A stretch of DNA of 64,000 nucleotides from JALORV01 sp963754065 (GCA_963754065.1 CAVWFH010000002.1:1-64000), one strand, 5' to 3'; numbered from the stretch's first letter, positions 50,734 through 59,774 are shown. Numbers and translations are program-made. The notes: generated from the letters alone by a model not told the origin.

Positions 50734-53697
50734 ATGCTTACGAAGAAATCCGCGGGGGCCGCGACGGCCCAGGGTCGCCTTGCGCGCGCTGTTTCCGGCA
50801 TGCACGGCCGGACGATCGATCGACGCACGTTCCTCAAGCGCTCCGGCGTAACTGCGGGAGCTGCGGCCTTTGCGTCACAGCTTCCGTACGGTGCGATCGG
50901 TAAGGCCGAGGCGCAGACGAAATCTGCGCCGGCAGCTTCGGGCGTGCAGGTCAAGCGCACCGTATGCACGCACTGCTCGGTCGGCTGCTCGGTCGACGCG
51001 GTCGTGAAAAACGGCGTGTGGGTGGGCCAGGAGCCGGTGTTCGATTCGCCGCTGAACCTCGGTGCGCACTGCGCCAAGGGCGCCTCGGTGCGCGAGCACG
51101 GCATGACCGAGCACTCGCACCGCCTGAAGTATCCGATGAAGCTGGTCGACGGCAAGTACCAGAAGATCAGCTGGGATCAGGCGATCGACGAGATCACCGC
51201 GAAGATGTCCAAGATTCGAGAGGAGTCCGGTCCCGACGCGGCCTACTTCATCGGCTCGTCCAAGCACAACAACGAGCAGGCGTACCTGATGCGCAAGTTC
51301 GTTTCGCTCTGGGGCACCAACAACTGTGACCACCAGGCGCGCATCTGCCACTCCACGACGGTCGCCGGTGTGGCGAACACGTGGGGTTACGGTGCGATGA
51401 CGAACTCGTACAACGACATGATGAACACGAAGGCCATCATGTACATCGGGTCGAACGCGGCCGAAGCGCACCCGGTGTCGATGCTGTTCTCGCTGCACGC
51501 GAAGGAGAACGGGGCCAAGATGATCGTCGTCGATCCGCGCTTCACGCGCACGGCGGCTAAGGCCGATCACTACATCCGCCTGCGCTCGGGCGGAGATATC
51601 CCGTACCTGTACGGGATGATGTATCACATCTTCAAGAACGGTTGGGAGGACAAGGCGTACCTGGCCGCTCGCGTGTATGGCATCGACAAGGTCAAAGAGG
51701 AGGCCATGAAGTGGACTCCCGACAAGGTGACCGAAGCCTGCGGAGTGCCTGAAGACCAGGTGCTGCTGGCAGCAGAAACGATGGCCAAGAACCGGCCCAG
51801 CACGATAGTCTGGTGCATGGGGCAGACCCAGCACACGACAGGCAACGCCATCGTGCGGGCCTCGTGCCTGCTGCAGCTCGTCCTCGGGAACGTCGGCGTC
51901 TCCGGTGGCGGCACCAACATCTTCCGCGGCCACGACAACGTCCAGGGCGCGACGGACGTCGGCCCGAACCCGGACTCCCTGCCCGGCTACTACGGCATCG
52001 TGCCGGGGTCCTGGGCGCACTGGGCCAAGGTCTGGAACGTGGACCTGGACTGGCTGAAGAAGCGCTTCGCATCCGATGCGATGATGACCAAGCCAGGCAC
52101 GACGGTCAGCCGCTGGATCGATGCGGTGCTCGAACCCAACGACACGATCGGCCAGGGTCCGAACCTGCGAGCCGTGTTCTATTGGGGCCATGCGCCCAAC
52201 TCGCAAACACGCGGGCTGGAAATGAAGAAGGCCATGGACGCGCTCGACCTGCTCGTCGTGGTCGACCCGTATCCGTCGGCGACCGCCGCCATGGCGGCGA
52301 TGCCGGCAGGTGAAGGCGGCAAGCTCAATCCGAACCGCGCTGTCTACCTGCTGCCCGCGTGCACGCAGTTCGAGACGACGGGCTCGGTCACAGCCTCCGG
52401 ACGCTCGATTCAGTGGCGCGAGAAGGTCATCGAACCCCTGTTCGAATCGCGCACGGACCACGCGATCATGCTGCGCTTCGCGCAGAAGTGGGGCTTCGGC
52501 GACCAGCTGCTGGGCAAGCGGGACGGCAAGCAGAACATCCGGACTATTCCGGGCGCCGGCGGCTGGGAAGAGCCGGTGATCGAGGACATTCTCGGTAACG
52601 AGATCAATAAGGGCACTTGGACCATCGGCTACACCGGTCAGAGCCCGGAACGGCTGAAGCTGCACATGAAGCACATGGGCACCTTCGACGTAAGGACGCT
52701 GCGTGCCAAGGGCGGACCGTGCGACGGTGATTACTTCGGCCTGCCGTGGCCGTGTTACGGCACGCCTGAAATGAAGCACCCGGGCACGTCCAACCTGTAC
52801 GACAACTCGAAGTCGGTGATGGACGGTGGTGGCAACTTCCGTGCGAACTTTGGCGTCGAGCGCGACGGCGTCAACCTGCTGGCCGAAGCGGGCTCGCATT
52901 CGAAGGGCGCCGAGATCACAACGGGCTACCCCGAGTTCGATCACGTGTTCATGAAGAAGCTCGGGTGGTGGAACGAACTGACCGAGGACGAGAAGAAGGC
53001 GGCCGAGGGCAAGAACTGGAAGACGGATCTTTCGGGCGGGATCATCCGCGTGGTGATGACCAAGCACCAGTGCCATCCGTTCGGCAATGCCAAGGCGCGT
53101 GCCGTGGTCTGGAATTTCCCGGATCCCGTCCCGCTGCACCGCGAGCCGCTGTTCAGCAATCGTCCCGATCTGGTCGCCAAGTACCCGACACACGCCGATC
53201 GCAAGGACTTCTGGCGCGTCCCGACGCTCTACAAGACCGTCCAGGACAAGAACATGGCCGACAAGGTCTACGAGAAGTTCCCTCTCGTGATGACGTCGGG
53301 CCGCCTGACGGAATACGAAGGAGGAGGCGACGAGACGCGCTCGAACCCGTGGCTCGCCGAACTGCAACAGAATGCCTTCGTCGAGATCAATCCGAAAGCG
53401 GCGAACGACCGTGGCATCCGCAATGGCGAATGGGTCTGGGTCAACACCCCGACCGGCGCCAAGCTCAAGGTCATGGCTCTCGTGACCGAACGCGTCGGAC
53501 CGGACACCGTGTTCTTGCCGTTCCACTTTGCCGGATGGTGGCAAGGCAAGGACCTGATTGACAGCTATCCGGCCGGAGCAGCGCCGATCGTCCGTGGCGA
53601 AGCGATCAACACCAGCACGACCTACGGCTACGACTCGGTGACGAACATGCAGGAAGGCACGAAGACGACCCTTTGTCAGGTTGCCAAGCTGGCCTGA
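50734..53697 (+). CDS. fdhA: Formate dehydrogenase catalytic subunit (Mo/W-bis-MGD, cysteine form)
   Basis: The 987-residue protein has a Tat signal (RR at residues 30-31, RRTFLKRSG), an N-terminal 4Fe-4S site with Cys78, 81, 85 and 113, and the metal ligand region QARICHSTTVAG. Cys205 there stands in the place of the selenocysteine of E. coli FdnG, followed by the catalytic His206. Later motifs include GQTQHTTGNA and the C-terminal cofactor-binding stretch beginning VMTSGRLTEYEGGGDE. It oxidises formate in the periplasm. It precedes FdhB and FdhC in one operon. Confidence 0.95.
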   Translation: MLTKKSAGAATAQGRLARAVSGMHGRTIDRRTFLKRSGVTAGAAAFASQLPYGAIGKAEAQTKSAPAASGVQVKRTVCTHCSVGCSVDAVVKNGVWVGQEPVFDSPLNLGAHCAKGASVREHGMTEHSHRLKYPMKLVDGKYQKISWDQAIDEITAKMSKIREESGPDAAYFIGSSKHNNEQAYLMRKFVSLWGTNNCDHQARICHSTTVAGVANTWGYGAMTNSYNDMMNTKAIMYIGSNAAEAHPVSMLFSLHAKENGAKMIVVDPRFTRTAAKADHYIRLRSGGDIPYLYGMMYHIFKNGWEDKAYLAARVYGIDKVKEEAMKWTPDKVTEACGVPEDQVLLAAETMAKNRPSTIVWCMGQTQHTTGNAIVRASCLLQLVLGNVGVSGGGTNIFRGHDNVQGATDVGPNPDSLPGYYGIVPGSWAHWAKVWNVDLDWLKKRFASDAMMTKPGTTVSRWIDAVLEPNDTIGQGPNLRAVFYWGHAPNSQTRGLEMKKAMDALDLLVVVDPYPSATAAMAAMPAGEGGKLNPNRAVYLLPACTQFETTGSVTASGRSIQWREKVIEPLFESRTDHAIMLRFAQKWGFGDQLLGKRDGKQNIRTIPGAGGWEEPVIEDILGNEINKGTWTIGYTGQSPERLKLHMKHMGTFDVRTLRAKGGPCDGDYFGLPWPCYGTPEMKHPGTSNLYDNSKSVMDGGGNFRANFGVERDGVNLLAEAGSHSKGAEITTGYPEFDHVFMKKLGWWNELTEDEKKAAEGKNWKTDLSGGIIRVVMTKHQCHPFGNAKARAVVWNFPDPVPLHREPLFSNRPDLVAKYPTHADRKDFWRVPTLYKTVQDKNMADKVYEKFPLVMTSGRLTEYEGGGDETRSNPWLAELQQNAFVEINPKAANDRGIRNGEWVWVNTPTGAKLKVMALVTERVGPDTVFLPFHFAGWWQGKDLIDSYPAGAAPIVRGEAINTSTTYGYDSVTNMQEGTKTTLCQVAKLA

Positions 53698-53729
53698 GAG
53701 GCCTCGAGAACGAAACAAGGAGACTCACG

Positions 53730-54356
53730 ATGGCCCGCATGAAGTTCATCTGTGATGCCAACCGCTGCATCGAATGCAACGGCTGTGTCACGGCCTGCAA
53801 GAACGCGAACGAAGTGCCCTGGGGTGTGAACCGCCGGCGCGTCGTCACTCTCAACGACGGTGTACCTGGAGAGCGCTCGGTCTCGGTCGCGTGCATGCAC
53901 TGCTCCGATGCGCCGTGCATGGCGGTATGCCCGGTCGACTGCTTCGTCCGGAGCGAAGATGGCGTGGTGCTGCACGACAAGGACCAGTGCATCGGCTGCG
54001 GATACTGTCTGTATGCCTGTCCGTTCGGTGCGCCGCAGTTTCCGCAGGCGGGTGCCTTCGGTGCGCGCGGCAAGATGGACAAGTGCACGTTCTGCCAGGG
54101 CGGACCCGGCAAGGCCAGCGAGGCGGAGCAGTACAGCAAGTACGGCCAGAACCGCATCGCCGAGGGCAAGCTGCCGCTGTGCGCCGAGATGTGTTCCACC
54201 AAGGCGCTGCTGGCGGGCGACGGCGAAGTCATCGCCAATATCTTCCGCGAGCGTGTGACGGTGCGTGGCAAGGGATCCGAAGTCATCGGTTGGGCGACGG
54301 CGTACGGACCGCCCAAGGGTGGGGCGGCTCCGGCGGCGACCGAAGGGAAGAAGTGA
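53730..54356 (+). CDS. fdhB: Formate dehydrogenase iron-sulfur subunit
   Basis: The 208-residue protein has four 4Fe-4S cluster motifs starting with CIECNGCVTACK (Cys13, 16, 19, 23), then CMHCSDAPCMAVCPVDC, CIGCGYCLYACPFG and CTFCQGG, and CAEMCSTKAL. It passes electrons from FdhA to the membrane cytochrome. It lacks the C-terminal membrane helix of FdnH-type subunits, so anchoring depends on FdhC. AAGGAG precedes the ATG. Its stop overlaps the lipoprotein start. Confidence 0.94.
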   Translation: MARMKFICDANRCIECNGCVTACKNANEVPWGVNRRRVVTLNDGVPGERSVSVACMHCSDAPCMAVCPVDCFVRSEDGVVLHDKDQCIGCGYCLYACPFGAPQFPQAGAFGARGKMDKCTFCQGGPGKASEAEQYSKYGQNRIAEGKLPLCAEMCSTKALLAGDGEVIANIFRERVTVRGKGSEVIGWATAYGPPKGGAAPAATEGKK

Positions 54357-54583
54357 TGCACAAGTTCACCAGACCCGCGGCCGTGCTGGCCGCGATTGCA
54401 CTGGCCTTTGGACTGTCGGCCTGCGGAGAAAAGAAGGTGACCTCGTACGAGCCGGGCAAGTACTCCGGCGCGCCTGTGGCCGCGCCGTGGGACTCGCCGC
54501 AGTACGGGGGCAAGCAGGCGCAATGGGAGGCGGCCCTGCAGGAGCGTACGCAGGCCCAGAACGATTACTTGCGCATGAAGTAG
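54356..54583 (+). CDS. Small lipoprotein between fdhB and fdhC
   Basis: The 75-residue protein has a lipobox GLSAC (Cys23) and a mature part with VTSYEPGKYSGAPVAAPW and a helical tail. It shares the TGATG junction with fdhB, so it is translationally coupled. Its link to the complex is by position only; it may tether or shield the enzyme in the periplasm. Confidence 0.75.
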   Translation: MHKFTRPAAVLAAIALAFGLSACGEKKVTSYEPGKYSGAPVAAPWDSPQYGGKQAQWEAALQERTQAQNDYLRMK

Positions 54584-54593
54584 GAGCGGCCTC

Positions 54594-55655
54594 ATGACGA
54601 TCACCCCGTGGCGGGCCGGCTTGGCGGCTGTCGTGCTGGCCTTTGCAGGCTACGCGGCCGCACAGCCCGCAACTCCGCAGCAGCAGGATTCCGCGCGCCA
54701 GCAGGTACAGCAAAGTATTACCCAGCCTTACAACAATGCCCCGGTCTGGCGCGAGGTGCGTGATGGCGACCCGGGCTTCACTCAGGTCGGCGCAGCGCCG
54801 GACCAGGGAGTACTGATCCAGTCGCGCGGAGAGACATGGCGGCAAGCGCGCGCGCCGGTGTCTCTGATCGGCGGACTGCTGGTCGCACTGGCCATGTTGT
54901 CGCTCGGCGGCTTCTACGCCATACGCGGCTCGATCGCCGTCGGCGAGACCGGATCGAAGTCGATGATCCAGCGCTTTCGACCTGCGGATCGGTATGCGCA
55001 CTGGACCATGGCCATCGTCTGGGTCACCCTGGCCATCACCGGACTGATACTCACCTTCGGCAAGGTACTGCTGCTGCCGGTCCTCGGACACGGCCTTTAC
55101 TCGTGGCTGGCGGCGGCGGCGAAAAACGTTCACAACTTCATCGGACCGGTCCTGATTGTCGGTGTGGTGTGGATGTTCATCCGTTACCTGCCCTACAACT
55201 GGCTCAACAAGCAGGACTTTGTCTGGCTCACCAAGATCGTGGGCAACCTGACTGGCCACGAGTACCCCTCGGGCAAGTTCAACGGCGGTGAGAAGCTGGT
55301 GTTCTGGTTCCTGCTGGTCCTCCTTACACCGCTGCTGATTGTCTCCGGACTGGTGCTGAACTTCCCGAACTTCGGGCAGACGCGTGCCACGATGCAGACC
55401 TTCAGCGTCATCCACATGGTGCTCGCTTATGTTGCGATCGCTATGGCCACCGTGCACATCTACCTTGGCACGATCGGCATGAAGGGGGCTTACCGTGCGA
55501 TGCGCGACGGGTATGTCACGGCCGAGTGGGCCAAGCACCATCACGAGCTCTGGTACAACGACGTGAAGGCGGGCAAGGTGGCTGAAAGTCCGATGGTGTC
55601 CGAGGCCGCCGTGCCCGAACCCATCCGCCGCGCGGTCCTGCTAGCAGACAAGTAA
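54594..55655 (+). CDS. fdhC: Formate dehydrogenase cytochrome b subunit
   Basis: The 353-residue protein has a signal peptide, a periplasmic segment of about 80 residues, then five membrane helices with histidines typical of heme b ligation (RYAHWTMAIVWVTLA, NVHNFIGPVLIV, VIHMVLAYVAIAMATVHIYLG). The extra N-terminal domain is usual in the betaproteobacterial and Shewanella form. It hands electrons to quinone. It follows the lipoprotein by ten bases. Confidence 0.93.
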   Translation: MTITPWRAGLAAVVLAFAGYAAAQPATPQQQDSARQQVQQSITQPYNNAPVWREVRDGDPGFTQVGAAPDQGVLIQSRGETWRQARAPVSLIGGLLVALAMLSLGGFYAIRGSIAVGETGSKSMIQRFRPADRYAHWTMAIVWVTLAITGLILTFGKVLLLPVLGHGLYSWLAAAAKNVHNFIGPVLIVGVVWMFIRYLPYNWLNKQDFVWLTKIVGNLTGHEYPSGKFNGGEKLVFWFLLVLLTPLLIVSGLVLNFPNFGQTRATMQTFSVIHMVLAYVAIAMATVHIYLGTIGMKGAYRAMRDGYVTAEWAKHHHELWYNDVKAGKVAESPMVSEAAVPEPIRRAVLLADK

Positions 55656-55671
55656 TGTCATCGGGGGAGTC

Positions 55672-56046
55672 ATGCTGAAGCACATCATCATCGCGGTTTG
55701 CGGGCTGACTTTTGCCGCGGTCGGATTGGCCAAGTTGCCGGCGCCAACACCTGAACAGCAGGCAGCGGCGGCGGTGAATGCAGCCAAGGCGGCACACGCC
55801 GGCAAGGTCGATGCCTATACGCTGTGCATGTCCCAGGCCAAGGTTGCGGACGCGTATGTCCAGCAACAGAAGGCAAGCGGCAAGGTCTACACGCCCGAGG
55901 CGACACCTGCCTGCGTGAATCCCGGCCCGTTCGTGCCGCCAGCCGCGGCTCCGGTGGCAGCGGCCGCCCCAGCGCAACCTGCTGCTGCTCCGGCCAAAAC
56001 TGCTCCGGCCCCGGCGCAGCCTGCCCCAGCGGCCGCCAAGAAATAG
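55672..56046 (+). CDS. Small secreted protein with Ala/Pro-rich tail, end of fdh operon
   Basis: The 124-residue protein has a signal peptide (to about residue 20), a short helical part with two cysteines (LCMSQAKVADAYVQQQ, PACVNPG) and a tail of alanine, proline and lysine. No known domain is recognised. It follows fdhC by 16 bases and is followed by a strong terminator, so it belongs to the operon. Confidence 0.72.
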   Translation: MLKHIIIAVCGLTFAAVGLAKLPAPTPEQQAAAAVNAAKAAHAGKVDAYTLCMSQAKVADAYVQQQKASGKVYTPEATPACVNPGPFVPPAAAPVAAAAPAQPAAAPAKTAPAPAQPAPAAAKK

Positions 56047-56064
56047 CGGTCCATCGTTTGCATC

Positions 56065-56095
56065 AAAAGGCGCCCTACGGGGCGCCTTCGTTTTT
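56065..56095 (+). terminator. Rho-independent terminator of the fdh operon
   Basis: AAGGCGCC and GGCGCCTT enclose a six-base loop and are followed by CG and five T. This is the best terminator in the window and lies 20 bases after the last gene of the operon. Confidence 0.85.
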
Positions 56096-56169
56096 CGGTG
56101 GCCGTCTCGCGGATTCGAAGCGAGAAGTGCGAAGCTTTATCGCCTGTCGTATTGCAACGTGGCTTACCG

Positions 56170-56769
56170 CTAGCCACCGTCCCAGTCGCTGAGGATCGAC
56201 GTCGCGTCATCCGAGTAACGCGAATGCGCCGAGCGCGTCGGCGTGCCGGCGACGATCCAGCAGAGCAAGGTTTCCCCCGGCGCACAGAACGCCTGCTGCA
56301 CGTCCCGGTCGTGGATCGACGCGCCGCTGAGGACCTTGGCGCCATAGCCCATCAGGTGCAGCGCGTTCAGGAAATTCATCAACGCCGCGCCGATGCACAA
56401 CCACTGCTCCTGCGCCGGCACGCCGAGTTCACCATCGTGTATGCAACCGATCAATGCCAGCAGGCATGGGCCGTTGCTGGCGCGTTCCCGGGCCCGCTGC
56501 ACGTCGGCGTCGCCGCAGCCGCGGCGTTTTGCTCCCTGCGCATACAACTCGCCCAGCGCCGCGCGCCGAGCTGCGTCGATGTGCACGAACCGATACGGCC
56601 TCAGTGCCTCGTGGTCGGGCGCCCGCAGTGCCAGTGCGGCTGCGCGCAACAGTTCCGCGTGCCCGGGGGCGGGAGCGCCGAGATGCTTAGGGCTGACCGA
56701 GTAGCGCGACGACAGATGCAGCAGGACATCGGCCGGCTCAGGTCGATCGGCAGCGGGCGGACGCTTCAT
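56170..56769 (-). CDS. Nitroreductase family protein
   Basis: The 199-residue protein has SSRYSVSPKHLGAPAPG, LRPYRFVHIDAARRAALGELY and LGVPAQEQWLCIGAALMNFL, pattern of FMN-dependent nitroreductases that are encoded beside cofactor genes. It probably binds FMN and reduces small nitro or quinone compounds. It follows mobB in the same direction by 30 bases. The start at 56769 is used; a TTG upstream is possible. Confidence 0.78.
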   Translation of the reverse strand: MKRPPAADRPEPADVLLHLSSRYSVSPKHLGAPAPGHAELLRAAALALRAPDHEALRPYRFVHIDAARRAALGELYAQGAKRRGCGDADVQRARERASNGPCLLALIGCIHDGELGVPAQEQWLCIGAALMNFLNALHLMGYGAKVLSGASIHDRDVQQAFCAPGETLLCWIVAGTPTRSAHSRYSDDATSILSDWDGG

Positions 56770-56799
56770 GTGCAAGTGCCGGGTGGACGATGCGAAACG

Positions 56800-57294
56800 T
56801 CATCCCAGCCGGTTGAACGTGCAAACGAACTCGGCGATGCCCGCCGCGTCGTCAAGATCGAACTGCGGCAGCGCCGTATCGAATCGACAGTCGGCGGCTA
56901 CCGCGATGATATGTGGATCGTGGGGATGCAGCGCTGCCTTGTCGTTCCCGCGGCGGAAAATCTCCATCTTCGGGATGGCCTCACGCTTGAAGCCCTCCAC
57001 CAGCAGCAGGTCGCAGGGAGACATGCGCTCGATCAACTGCTGCAGCGTCTGCTCAGGTGCACCCCGCAGCTCGTGCATGTGTGCCCAGCGCGCGCTGGAG
57101 GACAACAGCACCTCCCGACACCCTGCCTGCCGGTGGCGGAAGGAGTCCTTGCCTGGCACATCGACGTCGAACTCGTGATGCGCCCGCTTGATCAGGGATA
57201 CCTCGAGGCCGCGGCCGGTCAGGAGCGGAATGATGCGTTCGATCAGCACGGTCTTCCCGCTGCCAGACCAACCGGCAAATCCGAAGACTTTCAT
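56800..57294 (-). CDS. mobB: MobB, GTP-binding molybdenum cofactor protein
   Basis: The 164-residue protein has the P-loop GWSGSGKT at residues 8-15, then SLIKRAHHEFDVDVPGKDS and LLLVEGFKREAIPKMEIFR. It assists MobA in making the guanine dinucleotide cofactor. It is the first gene of a two-gene unit with the nitroreductase gene. The ATG is at 57294. Confidence 0.92.
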   Translation of the reverse strand: MKVFGFAGWSGSGKTVLIERIIPLLTGRGLEVSLIKRAHHEFDVDVPGKDSFRHRQAGCREVLLSSSARWAHMHELRGAPEQTLQQLIERMSPCDLLLVEGFKREAIPKMEIFRRGNDKAALHPHDPHIIAVAADCRFDTALPQFDLDDAAGIAEFVCTFNRLG

Positions 57295-57327
57295 GTGGGC
57301 ATTGGCCGCTCAACCTGCGCGGCCCGG

Positions 57328-57352
57328 GTCCGAGTTGTGTTCGAACTCGGAC
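57328..57352. promoter_or_regulatory. Inverted repeat upstream of mobB
   Basis: GTCCGAGTT-N7-AACTCGGAC lies 34-58 bases before the mobB start codon and contains an inner GTTCGAAC palindrome. It may be an operator or a hairpin in the mobB leader. Confidence 0.4.
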
Positions 57353-57450
57353 TTTAGCAATGCCCGCGTGGCAGGCCGCGCCGCGGCGCTTCCCACGCGG
57401 CAAAGCCCTCCCTGAGTGTCGCGGCCGATGAGCCGCGATAACGCCGCGGC

Positions 57451-57759
57451 TCAGCCGCCGTGTGCGTTCGTCGAGTCCGCGATCGCCGGCTCGTCCGAGC
57501 GCTCGAAGCGCGGCGTCGCGGCATCGACAGCGGACGTCATGCCTGTGCCCGCATTCCCGTCCAGGCGGGCCGTAGCCGGGCTGGCGAGGTTCGACATCGA
57601 GGTGTCGCTACCGGCAGATGAACGACCACCGGGCTGATCGAGGACGACCGCAGTAGCGATCGCCAGGGCGATCAGTCCGGCGGCCAAGGTGATTGCGGGT
57701 CGCCGATTCCCGCGGTTGCCCGAAGGGTCGGCATTCGTTTCGATGTGTGCTTGGCGCAT
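57451..57759 (-). CDS. Single-helix membrane protein of unknown function
   Basis: The 102-residue protein has one hydrophobic helix (about residues 22-40, ITLAAGLIALAIATAVVL) between a polar N-terminus and a low-complexity tail of serine, alanine and glycine. GGGAG is six bases before the ATG. No family is recognised. The orientation and the 156-base gap to mobB suggest it is separately expressed. Confidence 0.5.
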   Translation of the reverse strand: MRQAHIETNADPSGNRGNRRPAITLAAGLIALAIATAVVLDQPGGRSSAGSDTSMSNLASPATARLDGNAGTGMTSAVDAATPRFERSDEPAIADSTNAHGG

Positions 57760-58428
57760 GGCAGGCTCCCGTTTTGTTTCACGTCGAGGGCGACGCCATG
57801 CCATGCTGGGCGCAAGCGCGTCGCCTCACCATTCATCGGACGTTGTATTCGTCGCGGCATATGGCTTAAGACGATGGGCATAAGGTGCTGATGGCGGCAC
57901 CTGCGTGGACGAGCAGTTCTGAAGCGCGCCCCGTCGGTCGGCGACTTTCGGCCAACTCAGCTGAGCCCGGCGATCTCGCTCCCGCAAGCGGCGGGCGCCC
58001 GTTGTTTTGGCCACGGCGCACCTGCGCTCCAACTGGGAGATCGAGCGGCGCTTCCTGATCCCTTGGCGTGCCCGCTGCAGCACTGACCGACCGGCGCCCC
58101 GACTAGGAGCAACTCATTGCCAGCGCCTCGCCATCGTTCGCCTAATCAAGGCTGCAGGTGTGCGCTTGCTTGCGTGCAGATCGTCTCTGCATATACATCG
58201 ACACAACAAAGATCGGATCCAGACATCCCCCGGGGTGTCGGCCCCGCGACCGTCGCGGCGACTGCAGCAGGCCCTGCATTCCGCCCCTGGGCGGTCCGGC
58301 ATGCGCTAGTCCACGCGTCGTAGTCACCGGGCAGGCACCGCACACTCGTCTGTCAGGACGATAAACATCCGGTGTCGACCTTCCGATACTCCGGTCAGGG
58401 ATGCCACCTGCACCCTGGGGAGGGCAGC
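57760..58428. other. Intergenic region without a convincing gene
   Basis: The open frames here have poor ribosome sites and no family resemblance. It holds stems such as CCGCGAC-c-GTCGCGG (58244-58258) and a near-palindrome around GACATCCCCCGGGGTGTC (58222-58239). It may contain promoters for the neighbouring small genes or a small RNA. Confidence 0.5.
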
Positions 58429-58539
58429 ATGAATCAAGCCGATGATGACCGTCTCGCTCGGATCGGGGACCTCCCGCTGTTTACCGGCATCTGGTCAGTG
58501 GTTGTACTGGTGGTTCTGGCCACCGCCATTTGCATTTAG
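58429..58539 (+). CDS. Very small membrane protein (36 residues)
   Basis: An ATG with GGGGAGGG seven to ten bases upstream opens a 36-codon frame. It starts MNQADDDRLARIGD, followed by one membrane helix (GIWSVVVLVVLATAICI), and ends at TAG 58537-58539. The strong ribosome site and the clean polar-then-hydrophobic layout support a real small protein. Function unknown. It faces the MBL hydrolase gene. Confidence 0.55.
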   Translation: MNQADDDRLARIGDLPLFTGIWSVVVLVVLATAICI

Positions 58540-58621
58540 CAATCGCAGGAGAACGCCAGTCGCCGCGCGACTGCGTAGACGCCGTTCCCGGCACGACTTG
58601 GCTCTCGCGAGAGCGGGTCTT

Positions 58622-59557
58622 TCAGCCGTCCCTGTTGACGACCACTCCCTCGTGCCAGTCGGCGGCACCGACCGCGACGAGTTCGTGCACGATACGCTCG
58701 ATCAACTGGTCGAACGAAACGCGGAAGTAGCGCTCGTTGATCACGTTGAAGTAGCGTGCACTGCTCAGTTGCCGCACCAGCGCTTCCAAAGACTGTGAGC
58801 GCACGTCGAGCAAGTGGAACTTGATCAGTGCCTTGGCCACCTGGCGTGCGTTGCGTGCCGGGTCCGCCGAAAGCGCTGACAGCCTCTGGTGGGCTCGTCC
58901 CAGTGCAGCGTCGACGTCGGTGAACGGTGCCCCATGACCCGGGATGACGACGCGCGGAGCAAGCCGTGCAATCAGTTCGAGCATGGCGGCCTGTTCGGCA
59001 AAGCCTGACTCGCCTTCGATCTCCGGAAAGATTCCGCCGAAGCCGTGCTGCCATAGCGCGTCTGCCGAAATCAGAACGCGATCGGCAGGCTCCCACAACA
59101 TGATCGAATGCGGGTCGTGGCCGGGTGCCGACAGCACCTGCCAGTCACGCTCGCCCAGGCGCCACGTCGAGCCCGGCGCAAGCACGTCGTCATGCCGGAA
59201 GCGATCGCATTCCTGACCGGTCGCGCGGAAAGTCAGCAACTCCTCGTCCCAGTGTTCCACCGCTTCTGCAAGCCCCGGAGGGATGGCGAGCCGTGCGCCG
59301 GTGGCTTGCTGCAGGAAGGCATTGCCTCCGCAGTGGTCCGAATGCAGGTGCGTGTTGAGAATGCGCGTCAGCTGTCGACCCGCGAGTTGGCTCTGCACCA
59401 GGGCCAGTGTCTGCTCACGATGGCTGACATAGCCGGTGTCGACCAGCGTCGCCGTGCGGTCGTCGTCGAGGAACAGGATATTGTTCGATGACAGCCAGCC
59501 ACGCTCGAAGACGTGCATCGTCGGCGGTAGCGCTACGGCCAGATGGTTCGATGGCAT
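58622..59557 (-). CDS. MBL-fold metallo-hydrolase
   Basis: The 311-residue protein has the metal-binding motif THLHSDHCGG, then APGHDPHSIMLW, VLISADALWQHGFGG and VVIPGHGAPF, all five MBL motifs. It is cytosolic. The family covers lactonases, glyoxalase II and arylsulfatases; the C-terminal about 90 residues form a helical cap. Substrate unknown. Confidence 0.9.
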   Translation of the reverse strand: MPSNHLAVALPPTMHVFERGWLSSNNILFLDDDRTATLVDTGYVSHREQTLALVQSQLAGRQLTRILNTHLHSDHCGGNAFLQQATGARLAIPPGLAEAVEHWDEELLTFRATGQECDRFRHDDVLAPGSTWRLGERDWQVLSAPGHDPHSIMLWEPADRVLISADALWQHGFGGIFPEIEGESGFAEQAAMLELIARLAPRVVIPGHGAPFTDVDAALGRAHQRLSALSADPARNARQVAKALIKFHLLDVRSQSLEALVRQLSSARYFNVINERYFRVSFDQLIERIVHELVAVGAADWHEGVVVNRDG

Positions 59558-59573
59558 CGTCGAAGCGAGTCAA

Positions 59574-59774
59574 TCAGCTGCGGGTGCGACGTTCGGCGAT
59601 CCGCAGCCAGACCGCCTGCTTGTCAGACTCGGAATAGCGGCTCCACCCGGCGATTTCATCGATGGTGCGCGCACAGCCGGTGCACAAGGCGGTGGCCGGA
59701 TCCATCTTGCAGACCGAGATGCAGGGCGAAGGCACCGATGTGGCCGCAGGCGAGATGGTGACAGGAGAGGTCAT
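59574..59774 (-). CDS. DUF1289 protein
   Basis: The 66-residue protein has the DUF1289 cysteine pattern PCISVCKMDPATALCTGCART then EIAGWSRYSESDKQAVW. The four cysteines could hold an Fe-S cluster or zinc. It is 16 bases upstream of the MBL gene (same strand), so they share a transcript. Function not known. Confidence 0.85.
   Translation of the reverse strand: MTSPVTISPAATSVPSPCISVCKMDPATALCTGCARTIDEIAGWSRYSESDKQAVWLRIAERRTRS

Noticed and set aside
50875..53718. 947-residue open frame antisense to fdhA
   Set aside because: It mirrors fdhA codons in a high-GC gene, has no ribosome site and no family resemblance.
57826..58364. Several overlapping open frames in the 57.8-58.4 kb gap
   Set aside because: Low-complexity arginine-rich translations on both strands and no ribosome sites; only the 36-codon frame at 58429 is supported.
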